A stretch of DNA of 64,000 nucleotides, from contig NZ_JACCDE010000010.1 of assembly GCF_013415125.1 (NCBI RefSeq), positions 1-64,000 on the forward strand. Reading direction: 5' to 3'. Both the position numbers and the translations under genes were made by a program. Numbering within the stretch: position 1 is the first letter of the stretch; every line of letters starts with the position of its first letter. Positions 54,583-63,325 of the stretch are shown here, one piece after another. Under the pieces are notes generated by a model. That model did no database searches and had not been told where the DNA came from. It was given only the letters and a program-made list of their open reading frames with translations. The DNA is from Vreelandella glaciei. Lineage in GTDB: Bacteria; Pseudomonadota; Gammaproteobacteria; Pseudomonadales; Halomonadaceae.

Positions 54583-54885
54583 TTAAAATACTAACGGCAT
54601 ACGCGATGTAAGCGGCTCACTGTAATGAGCGTCACGGCCAATTACTTCATCGTGCGGCACGTGCTGTACTAAGTACGCGCGGTGAATGCCAGCCCGTTTG
54701 AGTTCCATATAGGCATCATCCAGCGAGCGAAATAGCATTGGCTTAGAACGCTGCATCAGCATATGGCGCTCGCCTTCAACATCTTCCAGCTCAACCTGAT
54801 AAAAACGGCTACCCGAATGGGTAATCACGCGAATTTCAAAGTCGTCGTGGCTGGCGACAAATTGCTTAAGATCCTTCAGTTCCAT
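54583..54885 (-). CDS. DUF6482-like small protein
   Basis: This 100-residue protein begins MELKDLKQFVASHDDFEIRV and reads as alternating strands followed by a helix (SLDDAYMELKRAGIHRAYLVQ). It fits the DUF6482 pattern of small cytoplasmic alpha/beta proteins of unknown role. No cysteine or metal motif is seen. It is convergent with the DCC-family gene, 37 bases apart. Confidence 0.6.
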   Translation of the reverse strand: MELKDLKQFVASHDDFEIRVITHSGSRFYQVELEDVEGERHMLMQRSKPMLFRSLDDAYMELKRAGIHRAYLVQHVPHDEVIGRDAHYSEPLTSRMPLVF

Positions 54886-55127
54886 GGTTCCCTCCTGTTA
54901 TTTGTCTGTGTCATCAAGTATGCCATCAGACATGGCATCAGGGCACAGCATGACTGCACCCTATGACATTTCTGTTGCCCTGTTGTTGCAGTGTTGTGAC
55001 GTCCATTAAAAGATAGACGCACAGTAGCTGGTTATTCAACAAGTGATTTTCCAACACTAGTTTTTCAGCTATTAGGAGGGCAACAGTGCAAGAGAGTTCC
55101 TGACCGAAGCGTCAAGAAGTCGTTATT

Positions 55128-55421
55128 TTATTGATATTCAGAAGGGTCGATGGCTTTGCCAAGTGAATTACGGTCAATCCAGTTGCCGCCTTTGGTCTCT
55201 TTGTAACGAAACACGACCTTATCCCCCACCTTAACGGGCAGCTCTCCATCTTCGGTTTGATAGCTATACTTTTCCCCCTCCACGACCAAATGGTAACGAT
55301 AAAGGTCTGGCATACCTAACCACTCTTTGAAAGGCCCTTCACGCTCCAGTGCTTCAAGCTCACCGCGACCTTCTAGCTTAGGAAGACGCTGCCGATTACC
55401 GCGCCGAAATCCACCTGCCAT
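55128..55421 (-). CDS. Hypothetical protein of unknown family
   Basis: I do not recognise this 97-residue protein. It has a basic N-terminus (MAGGFRRGNRQRLPKLEG), an aromatic middle (WLGMPDLYRYHLVVEG) and a strand-rich end (VKVGDKVVFRYKETKGGNWIDRNS), suggesting a small beta-barrel such as an OB-like fold, without a diagnostic motif. It lies alone between a DUF6482 gene and dnaB. The stop and start are clear and codon use looks normal, so it is probably a real gene. Confidence 0.6.
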   Translation of the reverse strand: MAGGFRRGNRQRLPKLEGRGELEALEREGPFKEWLGMPDLYRYHLVVEGEKYSYQTEDGELPVKVGDKVVFRYKETKGGNWIDRNSLGKAIDPSEYQ

Positions 55422-55560
55422 TTGCTACTCCCGTTTATTTGCATATCGTCGTGGATGGGCATTATACGAGCTCGCTCCCCATCCTCAAGTGACTCATCAC
55501 AAAGCTGTCTTTACAAGCCCGTCTTTAAACACCAGTCTTCCCAAACCAGCCTGTAAAAAC

Positions 55561-56949
55561 CTAGTCGCCGAATGCTTGACCGTAGCTATCCGGGGCCAAA
55601 TCTTCAAAGCGAGTATATTTACCGATAAACGCCATGTGAACGGTGCCGATCGGGCCGTTACGCTGCTTACCAATAATTAACTCCGCGATACCTTGGTTAT
55701 CGGGGTTATCTGGATTATAGACTTCATCGCGATAAACGAAGGCAATAACGTCCGCATCCTGCTCAATCGCTCCAGACTCCCTCAAATCCGACATAACCGG
55801 ACGTTTATTGGGGCGCTGCTCCAATGAGCGGTTCAATTGTGAGAGCGCAACCACCGGGCAGTTAAACTCTTTTGCCAAGCCCTTCAAGGAGCGTGAAATT
55901 TCAGAAATCTCACCGGTACGGTTTTCATTGAAGCCAGGGATCTGCATCAACTGAAGATAATCGATCATGACCAGTGCGATATTGCCATGTTCACGCACCA
56001 CACGGCGCAACCTTGAGCGCATTTCGTTAGGCGACAAGGCCGCGGTGTCGTCGATAAACAGCTGTTTATCTTTGAGCAGATTAACCGCTGAGGTTAAACG
56101 CGGCCAATCCTCGTCCTCCAGTTGCCCGGTACGCACACGGGTTTGATCGATTCGGCCCAGGGAAGACAGCATCCTCAGCATGAGCGACTCTGCGGGCATC
56201 TCCATGGAGAACACCATGACTGGCTTGTCGCTGGAAATCACCGCATGTTCAACCAGGTTCATAGCGAAGGTCGTTTTACCCATCGAGGGTCGACCGGCGA
56301 TGACCACCATATCGGATGGCTGCAACCCGGTGGTCATTTCATCCAGATCACGAAAACCAGTGGAAAGCCCGGTCATTTCACCTTTCAGATTAAACAGCTC
56401 ATCAATACGATCCACCGCCTTGGTCAATAGATCGCTCATGCCAATGGGGCCGCCCGTTTTGGGGCGCTCCTCGGCAATCTGGAACACTAACCGCTCGGCT
56501 TCGTTAAGCAATTCATCAGCCGGGCGCCCCTGGGGAGTAAAGGCACTATCGGCAATTTGATTAGCCGCACGGATCAGCTTGCGCAGCGTTGCCCGCTCAC
56601 GCACGATATCAGCATAGGCGCGAATATTACTGGCAGAGGGCGTGTTACGAGCAAGCTCTGCCAAAAACGCCAGGCCGCCTACGGTATCCAAGTGATCACG
56701 CGCTTCCAGCGCTTCAGAAAGCGTCACCACATCCAGCGGCTGACCGGCTTCAGCCAGATGAATCATCACGTTGAACACCAAACGGTGCTCATAGCGGTAG
56801 AAGTCATCAGCGACCAACCGCTCTGAAACGTTATCCCAGGCCTGGTTGTCTAGCATGAGCCCGCCTAGTACCGACTGCTCCGCCTCTAATGAATGCGGCG
56901 GCAGTTTTAGCGCTGCCGTTTCTGTATCAGCAGAAGGCTGGTCCTGCAT
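55561..56949 (-). CDS. dnaB: Replicative DNA helicase DnaB
   Basis: DnaB is the hexameric helicase that unwinds DNA ahead of the replication fork. The 462-residue protein has the N-terminal domain (PPHSLEAEQSVLGGLML), the RecA-like ATPase with Walker A AGRPSMGKTTFA, Walker B ALVMIDYLQLM, and DLRESGAIEQDADVIAFVYRDEVY (shown in part). It lies 276 bases after rplI in the same direction, the usual gammaproteobacterial order. No intein is present. Confidence 0.96.
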   Translation of the reverse strand: MQDQPSADTETAALKLPPHSLEAEQSVLGGLMLDNQAWDNVSERLVADDFYRYEHRLVFNVMIHLAEAGQPLDVVTLSEALEARDHLDTVGGLAFLAELARNTPSASNIRAYADIVRERATLRKLIRAANQIADSAFTPQGRPADELLNEAERLVFQIAEERPKTGGPIGMSDLLTKAVDRIDELFNLKGEMTGLSTGFRDLDEMTTGLQPSDMVVIAGRPSMGKTTFAMNLVEHAVISSDKPVMVFSMEMPAESLMLRMLSSLGRIDQTRVRTGQLEDEDWPRLTSAVNLLKDKQLFIDDTAALSPNEMRSRLRRVVREHGNIALVMIDYLQLMQIPGFNENRTGEISEISRSLKGLAKEFNCPVVALSQLNRSLEQRPNKRPVMSDLRESGAIEQDADVIAFVYRDEVYNPDNPDNQGIAELIIGKQRNGPIGTVHMAFIGKYTRFEDLAPDSYGQAFGD

Positions 56950-57128
56950 AGCGAGCTCCTTTAAACACTACTGCGTAGCCGGTGAAGATGCTTATCTTAG
57001 CCGCATGCGGTGCGACTACCAACATGATCAAGGCGTTGTCTTAAAATACCCAGCGGGGGATGGGCTGGATAGTTTTGGCAACGCCCAAAAAATAGCGAAT
57101 ATCCAGAACTAGCGGATACCCGGAAAAA

Positions 57129-57159
57129 CAAAAGGCGCGGGAGAAACCCCGCGCCTTTT
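57129..57159 (-). terminator. Terminator of the rpsF-rplI operon
   Basis: On the minus strand a GC-rich stem (AAAAGGCGCGGGG/CCGCGCCTTTT) with a TTTCT loop is followed by GTTTTT, about 67 bases past the rplI stop. Two more inverted repeats lie between it and the gene. Confidence 0.85.
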
Positions 57160-57161
57160 GA

Positions 57162-57209
57162 GGCAGCTGTATTAGCTGCCGTTAGTAACGACTTTACGTC
57201 GTTACTAAC
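57162..57209. repeat. Two adjacent inverted repeats before the rplI terminator
   Basis: GGCAGCT/AGCTGCC (57162-57180) and the perfect 12-base repeat GTTAGTAACGAC/GTCGTTACTAAC around TTTAC (57181-57209) abut one another and the terminator. The RNA would carry three hairpins in a row after rplI. They may protect the 3' end of the ribosomal-protein message or aid termination. Confidence 0.6.
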
Positions 57210-57225
57210 TTAACTACTCGCTCAA

Positions 57226-57672
57226 TTACTCTGCAACTACCACTACGCGTACAACGGCATCCACTTCAGCGTGCAAGTGAAGAGTGATGTCGTATTCGCC
57301 AGTTTGACGAATTGGGCCATTTGGCATGCGGACTTCGCTTTTGGCAATATCGATGCCAGCAGAGGAAATCGCGTCGGCCAGGTCACGCGGACCAATAGAA
57401 CCAAACAGCTTGCCTTCATCGCCTGCTTTGGAAACCAAAGACAGTTCGATGTCGTTTAGCTGCTCAGCGCGCGCTTCGGCTTCTGCCTTACGCTCAGCGG
57501 CTTGCGCTTCGAGCTCAGCACGCTGTGCTTCAAACGCTTCGATGTTGTCTTTGGTGGCCGGTACGGCTAAGCCGTAAGGCACCAAGTAGTTACGACCATA
57601 ACCAGGCTTCACGGTGACCTTGTCACCCAGGCCGCCCAGCTTACCAATGTTGTCGAGCAGAATGACTTCCAT
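57226..57672 (-). CDS. rplI: 50S ribosomal protein L9
   Basis: L9 binds domain V of 23S rRNA and helps keep the reading frame. The 148-residue product begins [19 protein letters not shown], has the [13 protein letters not shown] motif, a long charged helix ([23 protein letters not shown]), and a C-terminal domain with [12 protein letters not shown]. It is the last gene of the rpsF-rpsR-membrane protein-rplI unit. Confidence 0.97.
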   Translation of the reverse strand: MEVILLDNIGKLGGLGDKVTVKPGYGRNYLVPYGLAVPATKDNIEAFEAQRAELEAQAAERKAEAEARAEQLNDIELSLVSKAGDEGKLFGSIGPRDLADAISSAGIDIAKSEVRMPNGPIRQTGEYDITLHLHAEVDAVVRVVVVAE

Positions 57673-57687
57673 CTCGTAAACCTCTTG

Positions 57688-58539
57688 TCAGTTGCTGCGG
57701 GCAAGGCGTGCGCGAACGTTCGCGAATGTATCAATCAGCCCCAACAGCAGCACAATGAGAATCGTGGGCCAGGTCGTGATCAGTAGCACATAAAATGCTA
57801 CCAGCCACAGCCCGTTCATCCCCTTTATTCCAATAAACCCGTGCACTAACGCAACGCCAGCTACCAACAGCGGAATCCAACCAAGCATCGCCAGCGCATG
57901 AGCGCCTAGCAGCATACCTATCACCCCAATGACGACCAGCACGGCTAGCTCTTTAGGGGTCAAGCGCAGTGCGTGAAACTCTTCGCGAAAGCCACCTGGG
58001 TTGTACAACCCAGCTTGCCAACTCCGCGCAAGTGCCAAGCACACTATGGCTGCCAACAGCACCACAAGCCCGGTTACTCCACCCACCACCAGTGCGGCAA
58101 TGGTTTGAGTATCGTAGCCTTGATTGGCAAATTCCGTGAGCATGCGATCCACTTCTTCTGAACCTTCTCGCAACTGCTCAAGCATTAGCTCAGTGCCACC
58201 TGGCGGACTGAAGATGCCGAGTTGAACCATGACGGCGGCGACCAACGTCCCCACAATCAAGGTTTCCCCCCAACGCATCCTCTCGCGCAGGATAACGGCC
58301 ATCAGCGTAACCAGCAGTAAGCTGGCAAGCGGAATCACATCACCCTGAGCCCACCACCAACCGGCTGGTAGTGCTGCGGCGATGATGACCGGTAGCGCAG
58401 GGGCAAAACCTCTGCGCAGCGTCATCAACGCAGCGATGGCTGCTCCTAACCAGAACAGCCAAGGCACTAGCGTTGCCAAGGCCGCCCCGCCTGCAGCGTA
58501 AGGCGTGCCCCGCATTAGCCATCGGGCTAGTGCCAGCAT
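57688..58539 (-). CDS. Membrane protein between rpsR and rplI (DUF2232-like)
   Basis: This 283-residue protein has about eight hydrophobic spans with LTPKELAVLVVIG and VHGFIGIKGMNGLWLVAFYVLL in the second half. It resembles the DUF2232/YybS-like proteins that sit between rpsR and rplI in Pseudomonas and related gammaproteobacteria. Role is unknown; conservation of its place suggests a link with growth. It is only 9-15 bases from its neighbours, so co-transcription is nearly certain. The ATG at 58539 is preceded in frame by GTG. Confidence 0.75.
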   Translation of the reverse strand: MLALARWLMRGTPYAAGGAALATLVPWLFWLGAAIAALMTLRRGFAPALPVIIAAALPAGWWWAQGDVIPLASLLLVTLMAVILRERMRWGETLIVGTLVAAVMVQLGIFSPPGGTELMLEQLREGSEEVDRMLTEFANQGYDTQTIAALVVGGVTGLVVLLAAIVCLALARSWQAGLYNPGGFREEFHALRLTPKELAVLVVIGVIGMLLGAHALAMLGWIPLLVAGVALVHGFIGIKGMNGLWLVAFYVLLITTWPTILIVLLLGLIDTFANVRARLARSN

Positions 58540-58551
58540 CACGTTAAACGC

Positions 58552-58779
58552 TTACTGGTGGCTATCGGAGTAGGGCAGCAGTGCCAGATAACGCGAACGC
58601 TTGATAGCGGTCGCCAACTGACGCTGATAGCGTGCTTTGGTGCCGGTAATACGGCTTGGAACGATCTTGCCGGTTTCGGTGATGTAAGCCTTCAGCGTGT
58701 CCAGATCTTTGTAATCGATCTGCTTGATGCCTTCAGCGGTGAAGCGGCAAAACTTACGGCGACGGAAAAAACGTGCCAT
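58552..58779 (-). CDS. rpsR: 30S ribosomal protein S18
   Basis: S18 pairs with S6 on the 30S platform. The 75-residue protein has [42 protein letters not shown] (shown in part) and [18 protein letters not shown], all canonical. It lies 33 bases after rpsF. Confidence 0.97.
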   Translation of the reverse strand: MARFFRRRKFCRFTAEGIKQIDYKDLDTLKAYITETGKIVPSRITGTKARYQRQLATAIKRSRYLALLPYSDSHQ

Positions 58780-58812
58780 GGACTAGCTCCTTAAAACGTG
58801 CAGTGAATAAAA

Positions 58813-59190
58813 TCAGGCAGTTTCTTCTTCTTCAGCGCGCGGTTTTTCTTCGCGACGCGGACGTTTTTCTTCTGCCGGTTTCATCATCGGGGAAGCTTCA
58901 GTAACAGCTTCTTTGCAGCGAACAACCAGGCTGCGGATAATGGCGTCGTTGTAACGGAAGATGTTCTCGATCTCGTCGAGAGTCTCGCCGCTACATTCAA
59001 CGTTCATCAGCACGTAGTGGGCTTTGTGGATCTTGTTGATTGGGTAAGCCAAGTGACGACGGCCCCAATCTTCTAGACGATGCACAGTGCCGCTGTTTTC
59101 GGTAACGATGCTGGTGTAGCGCTCGACCATTGCCGGCACCTGCTCGCTTTGATCCGGGTGGACCATAAACACGATTTCGTAATGACGCAT
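58813..59190 (-). CDS. rpsF: 30S ribosomal protein S6
   Basis: S6 binds 16S rRNA with S18. The 125-residue product has [37 protein letters not shown] core sequence and [13 protein letters not shown]. The C-terminal tail is Glu/Arg-rich and ends EEEETA, longer than a minimal S6 but like the glutamate tails of other gammaproteobacteria. It leads the operon; an S6:S18-responsive leader is possible in the 5' region. Confidence 0.97.
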   Translation of the reverse strand: MRHYEIVFMVHPDQSEQVPAMVERYTSIVTENSGTVHRLEDWGRRHLAYPINKIHKAHYVLMNVECSGETLDEIENIFRYNDAIIRSLVVRCKEAVTEASPMMKPAEEKRPRREEKPRAEEEETA

Positions 59191-59409
59191 GGGATCTCCT
59201 TGCGGTTTGACAGCTTCCTTTGTGTGCCATTGCTTAACGCAATAAACGACGACAGGGAAGCAAGGAGTTAACTGAAGTGCTCCGCCACCGCGCTAGGCGG
59301 CCACAGGGGCATCAAACAGAACTTTTCATTTCAGCAAAAGCTAATACTTCAACGACAGCTAACACCCGCTTGCAGACAAACGGGCGCGTGTATCTTAGTA
59401 GCACGGCGG

Positions 59410-60195
59410 TTAACTTGCAAGCTGGCGCTGACGGACAGCCTCGAACAGGCAAATACCAGTAGCCACCGAGACATTAAGGCTAGAGACCTCCCCCGCCATG
59501 GGAAGCTTGGCAAGATTATCGCAGGCTTCGCGAGTCAAGCGCCGCATGCCCTTGCCTTCCGCCCCCATCACCAGCGCGGTGGGGCCGGTCATATCAATGT
59601 CAAAAACGCTGGCCTCAGCTTCACCAGCCGTACCGGTTATCCAGACACCGGCATCTTTTAGCTTGGCCAGGGTGCGAGCCAAGTTAGTCACTTGATAAAC
59701 CGGCACCACTTCGGCGGCGCCACAAGCGACTTTACGCACCGTTGCATTGAGCGGTGCGGCTTTATCTTTCGCCACAATCACGCCGTGGGCACCGGCGGCA
59801 TCCGCGCTACGCAGGCAGGCACCAAAGTTATGCACATCCGTCACGCCATCCAAAATCAGCAACAGCGGTGGTGTATTCGAGGGCCAGGCGCGTAGCTTAA
59901 GCCAGAGCGACTCTTCACCTTCAGGAGTTAACGGCGGACAAAACGCCACCACTCCCTGATGAGCCGCCCCCTGGGTTAGCTGATCAAGCAAATCCCGGGG
60001 CTGCTCTTTTACTCGAGCACCATGCGCCTGGGCCTGGGTAATCAGCTCTTTTAAGCGGCTCCCTGCCCCCTGCTGCACCCAAAGCTCTCGGGGCGCTTCG
60101 CCTCTGTCTAACAAGCTTTGCAATGCATGAACGCCATATACCTGATCCAAACCATCAGGGGTCTTGGGGCCCCGCCGTGAAGACGCCGACTTCAT
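59410..60195 (-). CDS. rlmB: 23S rRNA Gm2251 methyltransferase RlmB
   Basis: RlmB methylates the ribose of G2251 in 23S rRNA. The 261-residue SpoU protein has VYGVHALQSLLDRG in its N-terminal domain, then the knot motifs NFGACLRSADAAGAHGVI, ALVMGAEGKGMRRLT and SLNVSVATGICLFEAVR. It lies two bases past the rnr stop on the same strand, matching the common rnr-rlmB pair. Confidence 0.95.
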   Translation of the reverse strand: MKSASSRRGPKTPDGLDQVYGVHALQSLLDRGEAPRELWVQQGAGSRLKELITQAQAHGARVKEQPRDLLDQLTQGAAHQGVVAFCPPLTPEGEESLWLKLRAWPSNTPPLLLILDGVTDVHNFGACLRSADAAGAHGVIVAKDKAAPLNATVRKVACGAAEVVPVYQVTNLARTLAKLKDAGVWITGTAGEAEASVFDIDMTGPTALVMGAEGKGMRRLTREACDNLAKLPMAGEVSSLNVSVATGICLFEAVRQRQLAS

Positions 60196-60197
60196 AC

Positions 60198-62615
60198 TCA
60201 GCCCTTATTCGGTGATGGTTTGCGTGGGCCATTTCGCGTACGGCGTGGGCCGCGACGCGTAGCAGGCTTCTCGCTATTGGATGGTTTGTTACCAGATGCC
60301 TTAGCACCACCACCTTTAGCACCAGCGCCCCCTTCCCCACCGCGGCTCTTACGCGGCTGGCGGCGTGGGCGCGGCTTTTCATCACCCAGCCCAAAGTCAA
60401 TCTTACGATCGTCCATATCGACACGCGCCACTTGGACGGTAAGACCATCGCCCAAACGGTAGGTCGTGCCGGTGCGCTCACCTTTAAGACGGTGCTTCTC
60501 AGCTTCGTAGTGGTAATAATCCGAAGGCAGCGACGTCACGTGAACCAAGCCTTCCACGAAGAACTCATCCAGACGCACAAACAGACCAAACTGAGTGACC
60601 GACGCGATGGTACCTTCGAACATCTCGCCAAGCTTGTCAGACATAAACTCACACTTCAGCCAACTCTCTACATCACGGGTGGCTTCATCGGCGCGACGTT
60701 CAGTCATTGAGCAGTGTTCACCCAGTTCAAGCATCTGCTCGAAGGTATACGGACACCACTTGCTGGGCGGCTCAACCGGCGCACCCTCCACGCGCAACAC
60801 CGTGTTGGTCTGGCGCGGACCGCGGATCACCGAACGAATAGCACGGTGTACCAGCAGATCAGGATAGCGGCGAATCGGCGAAGTAAAATGAGCGTAGGCT
60901 TGATAAGCTAGGCCAAAGTGACCTTCATTCTGTGGCGAATAGACCGCCTGATTCATCGAACGCAGCATGACTGTTTGGATGATATCGAAGTCAGGGCGAT
61001 CAGCAATCGCCTCACGCAGCGCCTGATAATCCTGTGGCGTCGGCATATCACCACCGCCAACAGAAAGCCCCAGCTCGTTTAAGAAGAGGCGCAGCTTGTC
61101 TAGGCGTTCTGGCGTTGGCCGCTCATGAATTCGGTAGAGCGCAGGCAAATCATGTTTATCCAGAAAGCGAGCAGTCGCCACGTTGGCGGCCAGCATGCAC
61201 TCTTCAATAAGCTTATGAGCATTGTTACGGCTACGTGGAACGATTTTTTCGATTTTGCGCTCGTCGTTGAAGATGATCGCCGTTTCAGTAGTATCAAAAT
61301 CAATTGCGCCACGCTCCGCACGTGCTTCGCGCAACAAGTAGTAAAGCTCTTCAAGATTTTTCAGCGGTTTCACTAGCTCGTTATGCTCGGCGCGTAGCGC
61401 CTCACCCTCTTCACTCTTCTCATCGAGAATCGCGGCCACCTTGTTGTAGGTAAGGCGGGCGTGGGAATTCATGACGGCTTCGTAGAAGCGGTAGCGGCTA
61501 ATAGCACCGGTTTGCGAAATATTCATCTCGCACACCAGCACCAGGCGATCCACATGGGGGTTCAGCGAACAGAGCCCGTTAGACAGCAGTTCGGGCAGCA
61601 TGGGAACGACTTGGCCAGGGAAATAGACAGAGTTACCCCGGGTGCGGCCTTCATTATCCAGCGGCGTGCCTGGGCGAACGTAGTGGGAAACATCCGCGAT
61701 GGCGACAAGCAGCTTCCAACTACCCGATTTGGTTTTCCAGGCACACACCGCATCGTCAAAGTCTTTGGCGGACTCATCGTCGATGGTAACCAGCGGCACA
61801 TCGCGCAGATCAACGCGGTGCTGCTTATCCTCTTCCAGCACTTCTGCTGAAATACCGGCGATCTGATCGAGCACTTCAGGCGGAAACTCTGCAGGAATAT
61901 CGTAACTGCGAATCGCAATATCAATTTCCATACCAGGATCCATACGCTCCCCCAGCACTTCGACCACTTCGCCCACCGGCTGCACTCGGGTGGCCGGCTG
62001 CTGGACAATCTTGGCCGAGATCACCTGGCCATCTTTAGCGCCACCGCAGGCGCTATGCGGAATAATCACTTCCTGAGTAATACGCGGGTTTTCCGGTATT
62101 AGAATACCAAACTCAGGGGTATTGCTACGGTAAACACCGACGATAGTCTGGGTGTTACGCGCAATCACATCGGCAATGGTCGCTTCATCACGACCACGAC
62201 GATCACGCCCGCTAACGCGTGCCAACACATGGTCGCCGTGAAAAACGCGCCGCATTTGACGAGGCGGCAGCACCAAATCAGGCTTTTTACCATCATCACG
62301 CAGCAGGAAACCAAAGCCATCACGATGGCCAAGCACTTTGCCTTTGACGAGATCGAGCTTGTCGATCAACGCATAGGCACCTCGGCGGTCGCGCAGCACT
62401 TGACCATCGCGCTCCATCGCCGCCAAACGGCGACGGACAGCTTCGATCAACTCTTCGTCTTCCAGACCCAGCAGGCGGCTCATATTTTCATGGGTAATCG
62501 GCTTGCCATAGCTTTCTAAGGCTGCAAGCAAATACTCCCTGCTTGGCGCCGGGTTGCCATATTTATGCGCCTCGCGCTCGGCGTGCGGATCATCACTTAA
62601 CGTCCAGTACTTCAT
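60198..62615 (-). CDS. rnr: Ribonuclease R
   Basis: RNase R is a processive 3'-5' exoribonuclease that degrades structured RNA. The 805-residue protein has N-terminal cold-shock-like domains, the RNB catalytic domain (TIDDESAKDFDDAV with clustered Asp ligands; SPIRRYPDLLVHRAI), an S1 domain (GTIASVTQFGLFVRLDEFFVEGL, shown in part) and a Lys/Arg/Gly-rich tail of about 75 residues that aids helicase-like function. The ATG at 62615 is favoured by an AAGGA; a start at 62654 would add 13 residues and overlap a hairpin. Confidence 0.95.
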   Translation of the reverse strand: MKYWTLSDDPHAEREAHKYGNPAPSREYLLAALESYGKPITHENMSRLLGLEDEELIEAVRRRLAAMERDGQVLRDRRGAYALIDKLDLVKGKVLGHRDGFGFLLRDDGKKPDLVLPPRQMRRVFHGDHVLARVSGRDRRGRDEATIADVIARNTQTIVGVYRSNTPEFGILIPENPRITQEVIIPHSACGGAKDGQVISAKIVQQPATRVQPVGEVVEVLGERMDPGMEIDIAIRSYDIPAEFPPEVLDQIAGISAEVLEEDKQHRVDLRDVPLVTIDDESAKDFDDAVCAWKTKSGSWKLLVAIADVSHYVRPGTPLDNEGRTRGNSVYFPGQVVPMLPELLSNGLCSLNPHVDRLVLVCEMNISQTGAISRYRFYEAVMNSHARLTYNKVAAILDEKSEEGEALRAEHNELVKPLKNLEELYYLLREARAERGAIDFDTTETAIIFNDERKIEKIVPRSRNNAHKLIEECMLAANVATARFLDKHDLPALYRIHERPTPERLDKLRLFLNELGLSVGGGDMPTPQDYQALREAIADRPDFDIIQTVMLRSMNQAVYSPQNEGHFGLAYQAYAHFTSPIRRYPDLLVHRAIRSVIRGPRQTNTVLRVEGAPVEPPSKWCPYTFEQMLELGEHCSMTERRADEATRDVESWLKCEFMSDKLGEMFEGTIASVTQFGLFVRLDEFFVEGLVHVTSLPSDYYHYEAEKHRLKGERTGTTYRLGDGLTVQVARVDMDDRKIDFGLGDEKPRPRRQPRKSRGGEGGAGAKGGGAKASGNKPSNSEKPATRRGPRRTRNGPRKPSPNKG

Positions 62616-62654
62616 GCGATCAACATCCTTGATGGCGTCATTTGCGAGAGGCAT

Positions 62655-62677
62655 AAAAAAGGCGCAAACGCGTTGCG
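62655..62677 (-). terminator. Possible intrinsic terminator in the rnr leader
   Basis: On the minus strand CGCAA/TTGCG with a five-base loop is followed by CCTTTTTT, about 40 bases before the rnr ATG at 62615. It could stop transcripts antisense to the tRNA genes or attenuate rnr. The stem is short, so confidence is low. Confidence 0.35.
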
Positions 62678-62825
62678 TTGCGGGCTGGATATTTCAACGC
62701 TTGATAGGCTGAAATGAATAGGGTTTTGTTTAGTCATAGGCGCAGTATAGCGCTGCACGTTCAATCACCCAACCGTCTTAGACGTAGTTTATACAATTTG
62801 CTTTATAAAAAGCGCATAAGGGGTC

Positions 62826-62853
62826 TTGCATTTAACCATGACCCCGGTATTAT
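62826..62853 (+). promoter_or_regulatory. Promoter of the tRNA-Leu cluster
   Basis: TTGCAT (62826-62831) and TATTAT (62848-62853) are spaced 16 bases, followed by a GC-rich discriminator (CGCGCC) and the first tRNA at 62865. The GC-rich discriminator fits stringent control of stable RNA. Confidence 0.6.
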
Positions 62854-62864
62854 ACGCGCCACTT

Positions 62865-62951
62865 GCCCAGATGGCGGAATTGGTAGACGCGCTAGCTTCA
62901 GGTGCTAGTGTCCGTATGGACGTGGAGGTTCAAGTCCTCTTCTGGGCACCA
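62865..62951 (+). tRNA. tRNA-Leu (anticodon CAG), copy 1
   Basis: This 87-base class II tRNA has a seven-pair acceptor stem GCCCAGA/TCTGGGC, an encoded CCA end, the D-loop GGTAGACGC, anticodon CAG at 62899-62901, the long variable arm (GTCC...GGAC) and T-loop GGTTCAAGTCC. It reads CUG codons. It differs from the next two copies by the A-T pair at position 7 of the acceptor. Confidence 0.97.
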
Positions 62952-63015
62952 AACTGCTTTTATGCTATCTATTGGTATAAGCAGTACGGTGTTAGCCAAG
63001 GCAAGGTTTGTGTTC

Positions 63016-63102
63016 GCCCAGGTGGCGGAATTGGTAGACGCGCTAGCTTCAGGTGCTAGTGTCTGTATGGACGTGGAGGTTCAAGTCCTCTCCTGGGCAC
63101 CA
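63016..63102 (+). tRNA. tRNA-Leu (anticodon CAG), copy 2
   Basis: An 87-base copy of tRNA-Leu(CAG) with CCA encoded. Its acceptor has G-C at the seventh pair, and its variable arm has GTCT/GGAC, giving a G-U pair instead of G-C. A 10-base inverted repeat (63006-63015 with 63106-63115) brackets the gene, which may pair in the precursor. Confidence 0.97.
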
Positions 63103-63147
63103 TACGAACACAAACGGTAAGTAGTTAATCCAAGCGTTAGATGATGC

Positions 63148-63234
63148 GCCCAGGTGGCGGAATTGGTAGACGCGCTAGCTTCAGGTGCTAGTGTCCGTAT
63201 GGACGTGGAGGTTCAAGTCCTCTCCTGGGCACCA
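63148..63234 (+). tRNA. tRNA-Leu (anticodon CAG), copy 3
   Basis: The third 87-base tRNA-Leu(CAG), with CCA encoded. It shares the GCCCAGG acceptor of copy 2 and the GTCC variable arm of copy 1. It lies 45 bases after copy 2. A small palindrome ACATGGGCCATGT follows at 63241-63253, with no long T-run. Confidence 0.97.
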
Positions 63235-63325
63235 TGATTTACATGGGCCATGTCCGCATCATTATTACTATCTCCCCTGATTATACTCCGTTCACTTTAC
63301 CCCCCTTCTTCTTAGTATCCCCAGC

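Noticed and set aside
55100..55127. A leader peptide after the AGGAGG near 55075
   Set aside because: The GTG following this ribosome-binding-like motif reaches a stop after five codons and no gene follows on the plus strand.
62826..63120. Overlapping 72-77 codon frames
   Set aside because: They run through the tRNA-Leu genes and repeat because the tRNAs repeat; they are not proteins.
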